From Hygrophila difformis (lineage: Eukaryota; Streptophyta; Magnoliopsida; Lamiales; Acanthaceae): a DNA stretch of 64,000 nucleotides. Below the pieces are notes generated by a model. That model saw nothing but the letters and a program-made list of their open reading frames with translations. It was not told the origin of the DNA and ran no database searches. This document shows, in pieces, positions 59,168-64,000 of the stretch. The stretch spans positions 16,926,526 to 16,990,525 of the forward strand of contig JAOANR010000004.1 in assembly GCA_030278955.1 (NCBI GenBank), in the 5' to 3' direction. The position numbers and the translations under genes were made by a program. Within the stretch, counting starts at the first letter, position 1; every line of letters begins with the position of its first letter.

Positions 59168-60930
59168 ATCCCCCCACACCTACTCCATGCTTGCCCTCAA
59201 GCATGCCATCAAGTCAAAACAAAGACACCACAAGTCAAGATCCGTCTCAATCATGCCAATAACTCAATTGCACAACAAGTATGCCCAACAATGCTCTCAC
59301 CGGATGGGGAATATAAAAGTGTTCACTCACTCTCAAGTGTATAGGCTAAGTGTTTACGCTCAAAGCACATGAAAGAAAAGCACCAATTCCATAAATTTGC
59401 ACATCAATCAAATCAAACCACAATCATAAAGTAGCAACTAGCAATCAAAGGGTCTTTATTCAAGGTTATAACGGGGCCATGGTTGGGGTAGGAAAAAGGA
59501 TACAAAGGCTAAAGAATCGAGGACCAACTCAAAAAGACTTGTTCATAATAAAAACGAGTGCCAATCCATAAATTTCTCAAGCATCTATGAAGTACCAGAA
59601 CATAAGATAACAATAATCAAGAATCCTCTACCCCTCTCTCTTCTCTTTTTTTTTTTTTTTGTGGTAGGAGAGGAATTCCAATATCCGACATTGCGGACGA
59701 AACTTCAACTCTTTTGTTCTTGACACAAGGTCATAGGAACAAGGCAAAAGCCCACTACCCTTTTTCTCTTTTTTTTTTTTTTTTTTCTTTTTTTTTCCTT
59801 TTTTTTTTTTTTTTTTTTTTTTTAGAGAAGAGGGGCAGCATATATCACTCTTGAACAAATAAATTGCTTCATCAACAATGGTTCTAACAGCAACATTTCA
59901 TCAATATGGCACTAATGATAAACAAGCTCAAGAGTTAATCCTCAATTCGGGTTCAAGCAGATAAGGTCCAAGAAAAATAAAAGGCTAACGGCTAAGGGGT
60001 TAGTGTTTAACAAAGAAAATAGATTATTAGGCTCAGAGGGGTTCACTAGTGGAAAAAAATCAGGGTAGGCAAGTGTGTAAGGCCAATGGGGTAAAATCCT
60101 AGTGCCCAAATCATTTTGCCAGAATACTACAATATGAAGAGTTCACATGCATTTTTGTGCAAAGTCAGGAATGGTGCAATTCTCATGTTCCCACATCAAA
60201 AGAAAAATGAGCACGTAATAATGAAGAAAATAAGGCTCAACAAGGCTCAAATCTCACCATAGGGACATCATTAGCAAGCCAGGCATACCAATTGACAATC
60301 ATATCATTGAACTAAATCAAAACTTCAAACGACAAGCAGTACTCAATATTTTGACAAGAAGGCACGCAAGGGCATTTATAGAGATAAGTGCAGAAAGCGA
60401 CGTTCAATCCCCCCACACCTAAACTCGGCAGTGTCCTCAATGCCATAAAAAATATGAAGAAAAATGAAAGCATGAAAGAAGAGAAGCAATGAGGAATGCA
60501 AAAGGAAAAGTGTATGGTAGAAGGGCATCCCTGGAAAGTGCATCATCGGTCAGGAGGAACGTGCCCGAAGTAGGTAACAGGGGGGGATGGGCGGTGGTAG
60601 CAAATGCAGTGATGGATGTGTCTTGAACAATATCCTTGTGCATGCCCATATGACCTGTAGCAGGCCCCCCTCCCAAATTATTTAGCAAAATCAATGAGTA
60701 AATGGCTTGCGCGTGCCCACGCAACCTGTAGCCAAGCAAAAATCCCCAATTATGCATTATCCAAGCTGGAGAACCAAGAATTTTCCATCTTCCTACAATG
60801 AACAAGTGAAATGTCATGATAGATCACCAAAAAAAAAAAATCGAAAGAAATAAAATATTGAAAACTTGGGTTGCCTCCCAAGAAGCGCCTTTCTTTAACG
60901 TCTTTGGCTAGACACTCTATGGCTCAATGG
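59168..60930 (-). other. Noncoding 3' internal region with two polypurine tracts
   Basis: It contains long T runs (59642-59661 and 59761-59823), G-rich tracts on the minus strand at 59168-59180 and 60408-60420, and the phrase TTGGGTTGCCTCCCAAGAAG (60867) that recurs in Athila-type elements. No pol remnant is recognised, so pol is absent and not merely frameshifted. Confidence 0.65.
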
Positions 60931-63423
60931 TCATTTAATGCAATCAACCAAAGCAATAAGCTCCTCCCTTTGAACACCAAATCCCGCAATGTAGCGCTTA
61001 AGTCGGGGCTTATTGGCCTTGGATTTCTTTTCCATCTTCTTTTGTTTCCCAACCACATTTGCATCCAGAAAACATATTTTATCTCTTGAAGCTTGAATCC
61101 ACTTTTCTTCATTGGTGGGAGGAAGAGAGGCATCAAATAACTTTGGTGGATCTTTTCCATTCAACTCAAAGGTTTCCTGCATGCTATGATTAAGAACATC
61201 CACTCTATATAAAGCATTAGATTCCATGGGATATTGCTCATCATTAAATATATTAATTTTCACTTCTTCCCCATCAAATGCCATAGTAAGTGTACCCTTC
61301 TTAACATCAATTTTTGTTTCAGCAGTGTACATAAAGGGTCTTCCAAGTAAGACAGGGGAGGGATTTGGGGAATTATCATCATGCATGTCAAGCACATAAA
61401 AATCAACAGGAAAAATCAATCCATTTACTTGAACTAGGACATCTTCTATCATACCTTCAGGATAAGCATTTGTCCTATTAGCTAATTGAATTATAATTCC
61501 CGTTTCTTTCAAGTTACCTAAATTCAAATTTTTATACACAGACAAAGGCATAACATTAATTGCAGCACCAAGATCCAACATAGCCTTTTTAATTTCCAAC
61601 TTCCCAATTTTGCAAGGAACTAGAAACATACCTGGGTCACCACATTTTTGTGGAAGTTTGCGTTGAAGCACAGCAGACACGGCCTCTCCAGCTATGATTT
61701 TTTCATCCCCACGAAGCTTTTTCTTATTAGTGCACAGCTCCTTTAAAAATTTTGCATAACGCGGGATTTGCTGGATGGCATCCAGGAGGGGAATGTTTAG
61801 CTCCACTTTCTTGAATAGCTCCATAATCTCTTTATTTTTATTGCTCTTAGGAGGTCTGGCCAACCTGCTAGGAAAAGGAGCAGCATTAGTAGCAGGTAAT
61901 TGAGAACTTTCATGGACTAAAGTTTTAGAAGAGAGTTTCTCATCCTTCTCAATTTCTTTTTCAATCGATTCTTCATCCAGTTTACTCTTCTCAGCAACAT
62001 CAGGTCCGGCCAACTCCTTTCCATTTCGAAGCACCATGGCACTCACATTGCGTGGATTAATTTCAGGTTGCGCAGGTAGTTTTCCCTTTTCACGCTCCCT
62101 GGACTCGCGCATCTCTTTAGTCAGTTGAGCCACTTGATCTTCAAGATTCTTAATGCTTGTGCGAGCTTCCTGTTGAAATTGTAGAGTGTTAGATGCCATG
62201 GACTTAACCATATCGTGTAAAGACATACCTGCTTCGCCTTGAGGAGGTGGGCGATTTTGTTGTTGGTTAGCAGGTTGGAAATTATTGGAGGAATTTCCAT
62301 AACGAAGGTTGGGATGATCACGCCACCCTGGGTTGAATGTTTGGGAAAATGGATCATAGTTCTTTCTGGGCACAAACCCAGCAGCATTCACGTCAACTTC
62401 TTGCTGCAATGTTGGACACTCGTCGGTGGCATGGCCGGTGTAGCCGCAAATTCCACAAGTTTTAACTTGAGCTTGTCCTACAGCAAGTTGTCTAACAAAA
62501 GCAGTTAATTCCGTAAGTTGTTGTTGAACGGAAGGAGAAGTTACCTCAGAGGCCTCTTTAACTCCAACAACTTTTTCCCTTGATCCGAACTGTTGGGTGT
62601 ACTCAGCGGACGTTTGAATCATGTCCCATGCTTCTGCTGGTGTCTTCTTCATCAGGGACCCTCCACAAGCCGAATCCAAGAGTCTCCTTTCCATGTTAGT
62701 AAGACCATCATAAAAATATTGAATTAGTAATGACTCAGGAATTTGATGATGCGGACATTTAGTAATTAATTTATTAAAGCGTTCCCAATATTCATAAAGA
62801 GATTCTCCCTGAGATTGAGTGATTCCGCAAATTTCTTTGCGCAATGTAGAAGCTCGGGAGGCAGGGAAATATTTTTCCAGGAACTTCTTATGCAAGTCCG
62901 CCCATGTTTCAATACTTCCAGCAGGTAAGTGGTAAAGCCATTCCTTAGCAGCATCTCGCAAGGAGAAAGGGAAAGCACGAAGACGGATTTGATCATCAGT
63001 GACGCCCCTTGGTTTCATGCTCAAGCAGATAACATCAAATTCTTGCAAGTGCCTATGCGGTTCTTCTCCTGAAAGTCCATGAAAAACAGGAAGCAAATGA
63101 ATTAAACCCGTTTTTAGTCCAAAATCAGTATTAGCGGGAAGAGCAGGAAAGGTAATGCAAAGGGGTTGCTGCGCCAAGTTAGGCGCAGCTAATTCCTGAA
63201 GAGTGCGTTGCTCTTGAGCCATCTCTTGCTCAAACTCTTCACTTTCGTCACCACTTAGCTCACTACCAGATGTAGCAGCTTCTTCAAGTGCAAGATCCAG
63301 GTTCTCCTGTTCTCTTTGGCGCGCAATGAGTCTTGCTTCTCGGGTTTCTCTCCTCAATCGCCGAGCAGTTCTCTCAATCTCCGAATCGTAGATTAATTCC
63401 CCTGTCCGAGTAGATCGAGGCAT
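60931..63423 (-). CDS. Gag-protease polyprotein of a non-autonomous Athila-type element, 830 aa
   Basis: Start taken at ATG 63423 (MPRSTRTGEL), where similarity to the gag at 28610 begins. The retrotransposon gag domain covers about residues 100-270 (FPFSLRDAAKEWLYHLP), followed by a CX2CX4HX4C knuckle (CGICGYTGHATDEC), a linker and a helical segment (LEDQVAQLTKEMRE). The protease has MLDLGAAINVMPLSVY with DLG at the active site, and a basic tail follows. The frame is open from end to end and stops at 60931 with no RT. An intact gag-protease without pol is the definition of TR-GAG elements. Related to, but clearly diverged from, the 28610 protein. Confidence 0.88.
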   Translation of the reverse strand: MPRSTRTGELIYDSEIERTARRLRRETREARLIARQREQENLDLALEEAATSGSELSGDESEEFEQEMAQEQRTLQELAAPNLAQQPLCITFPALPANTDFGLKTGLIHLLPVFHGLSGEEPHRHLQEFDVICLSMKPRGVTDDQIRLRAFPFSLRDAAKEWLYHLPAGSIETWADLHKKFLEKYFPASRASTLRKEICGITQSQGESLYEYWERFNKLITKCPHHQIPESLLIQYFYDGLTNMERRLLDSACGGSLMKKTPAEAWDMIQTSAEYTQQFGSREKVVGVKEASEVTSPSVQQQLTELTAFVRQLAVGQAQVKTCGICGYTGHATDECPTLQQEVDVNAAGFVPRKNYDPFSQTFNPGWRDHPNLRYGNSSNNFQPANQQQNRPPPQGEAGMSLHDMVKSMASNTLQFQQEARTSIKNLEDQVAQLTKEMRESREREKGKLPAQPEINPRNVSAMVLRNGKELAGPDVAEKSKLDEESIEKEIEKDEKLSSKTLVHESSQLPATNAAPFPSRLARPPKSNKNKEIMELFKKVELNIPLLDAIQQIPRYAKFLKELCTNKKKLRGDEKIIAGEAVSAVLQRKLPQKCGDPGMFLVPCKIGKLEIKKAMLDLGAAINVMPLSVYKNLNLGNLKETGIIIQLANRTNAYPEGMIEDVLVQVNGLIFPVDFYVLDMHDDNSPNPSPVLLGRPFMYTAETKIDVKKGTLTMAFDGEEVKINIFNDEQYPMESNALYRVDVLNHSMQETFELNGKDPPKLFDASLPPTNEEKWIQASRDKICFLDANVVGKQKKMEKKSKANKPRLKRYIAGFGVQREELIALVDCIK

Positions 63424-63498
63424 AAACCAGAAAAAAAAAATAATATTAGTAAATATAATATAGTAGCAATTAACCACAGAATAATAAATCAATTTGAA

Positions 63499-63516
63499 TC
63501 CCCGGCAACGGCGCCA
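63499..63516 (-). promoter_or_regulatory. Primer-binding site (tRNA-Asp type), outer copy
   Basis: Same as 57680-57697 at offset 5819. Confidence 0.9.
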
Positions 63517-63521
63517 AAATT

Positions 63522-64000
63522 TGGTAGCTGTCGTCTAGCTACAAAAATAAATAATTCTACTCTTATGAAAATAAATAGATAGCGATGAGTAGAGTCGTCT
63601 CCACAAGGATTCAAATGAAATATTAGCTATGACTAATCACAATAATAAGATGGGGGGTTTTGAATTTAACTAATACTAAGAAAATAAAATAAAAGAAGCA
63701 GGAGAATGAAATTTAAATGAGCAGGCAATGAAGAGGAAAACACACACTGGAAACTTTTATAAAATCAAGTGACGAAAACACCTAGCTTAGGACTTGAACT
63801 CGCCGGATTGGAATTGGATCTATTGTTGATCATTGACAATTATTCCCTTAGCCTATTAAATAAATTAGTTATAGCCACTCGGCAACCGCTCCGTGACCAA
63901 CTTTTCCTTACTTAATTGGTGAACAAGGCACGGCCGTTATTCACTTCCCTAACCGAATTAAGATCCTAGGTACGACCATAGAAGTACTTATCCGATTGCA
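63522..64000 (-). repeat. Outer LTR, 3' part (runs off window)
   Basis: It starts at TGGTAGCTGTCGTC on the plus strand and matches 57703-58181 base for base apart from rare differences. The rest lies beyond the window. Confidence 0.85.

Larger units (their letters stand above)
56208..64000 (-). mobile_element. Tandem TR-GAG-like (Athila-type, gag-protease only) element
   Basis: Read leftward: part of an LTR (64000-63522), primer site, gag-protease ORF (63423-60931), noncoding DNA with polypurine tracts, second LTR (ending 57703), a second primer site, and a second gag copy truncated at 56208. 56208-58181 and 62027-64000 are near-identical at a constant offset of 5819 bp, which is thus the LTR-plus-internal unit. 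No RT or integrase is present, so it depends on a helper. The left break lies 190 bp after the KO stop codon. Confidence 0.85.

Noticed and set aside
59628..59858. Lysine-rich ORF on the minus strand
   Set aside because: It is a translated poly(T) tract.

Overview
This is nuclear DNA of a flowering plant, probably a eudicot. Two host genes have plant-type GT-AG introns: a GDSL-type esterase and an ent-kaurene oxidase (cytochrome P450 CYP701A). Almost everything else is plant transposable elements and endogenous pararetrovirus. An asterid such as Lamiales is a guess only. A 500-base run of N (40405-40904) is an assembly gap.

Layout. 1-7061: 3' part of a Ty3/gypsy chromovirus (gag-pol with one frameshift and one nonsense codon, then a 2.7 kb LTR), inserted into an LTR of a related family (7062-7227). 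7228-9702: spacer. 9703-12282: the esterase, six exons. 12.9-20.6 kb: an unusual complex with a degenerate ~22-24 bp minisatellite (core TTCAGCGACAT), hAT-like termini, a solo LTR with a perfect 5-bp target duplication, a 1.51-kb tandem duplication and several Stowaway-type MITEs. 20.70 kb: a Helitron 3' end. 21.78-23.49 kb: 5' part of a Caulimoviridae-like element on the + strand. A longer, internally deleted relative lies inverted at 45.35-41.03 kb. Between them sit an LTR-like remnant with a five-unit palindrome array (23.53-26.3 kb) and a large Athila-type Ty3/gypsy element (26.35-40.4 kb). That element has gag-pol and two divergent accessory ORFs. Each of its three presumed transcription units is preceded by a four-unit GCGCCA/TGGCGC hairpin array of about 330 bp. 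46.55-47.22 kb: a tRNA-derived SINE split by a hAT MITE, both with clear target duplications. 49.71-56.02 kb: ent-kaurene oxidase, eight exons, 512 codons, apparently intact. Its 3.8-kb intron 2 carries a Helitron that appears to hold an antisense gene fragment. 56.21-64.0 kb: a tandem gag-protease-only (TR-GAG-like) Athila-type element on the minus strand, repeat period 5819 bp, truncated about 190 bp after the P450 stop codon.

The two host genes have no evident functional link. The esterase belongs to the CPRD49/isoamyl-acetate-hydrolysing group. The P450 would catalyse the three-step oxidation of ent-kaurene to ent-kaurenoic acid in gibberellin synthesis. The most unusual signal is the hairpin-array architecture of the Athila-type elements: hairpins every ~85-100 bp in a U3-like position, repeated before each accessory ORF, with a differently sequenced but similarly spaced array in the neighbouring LTR-like remnant.
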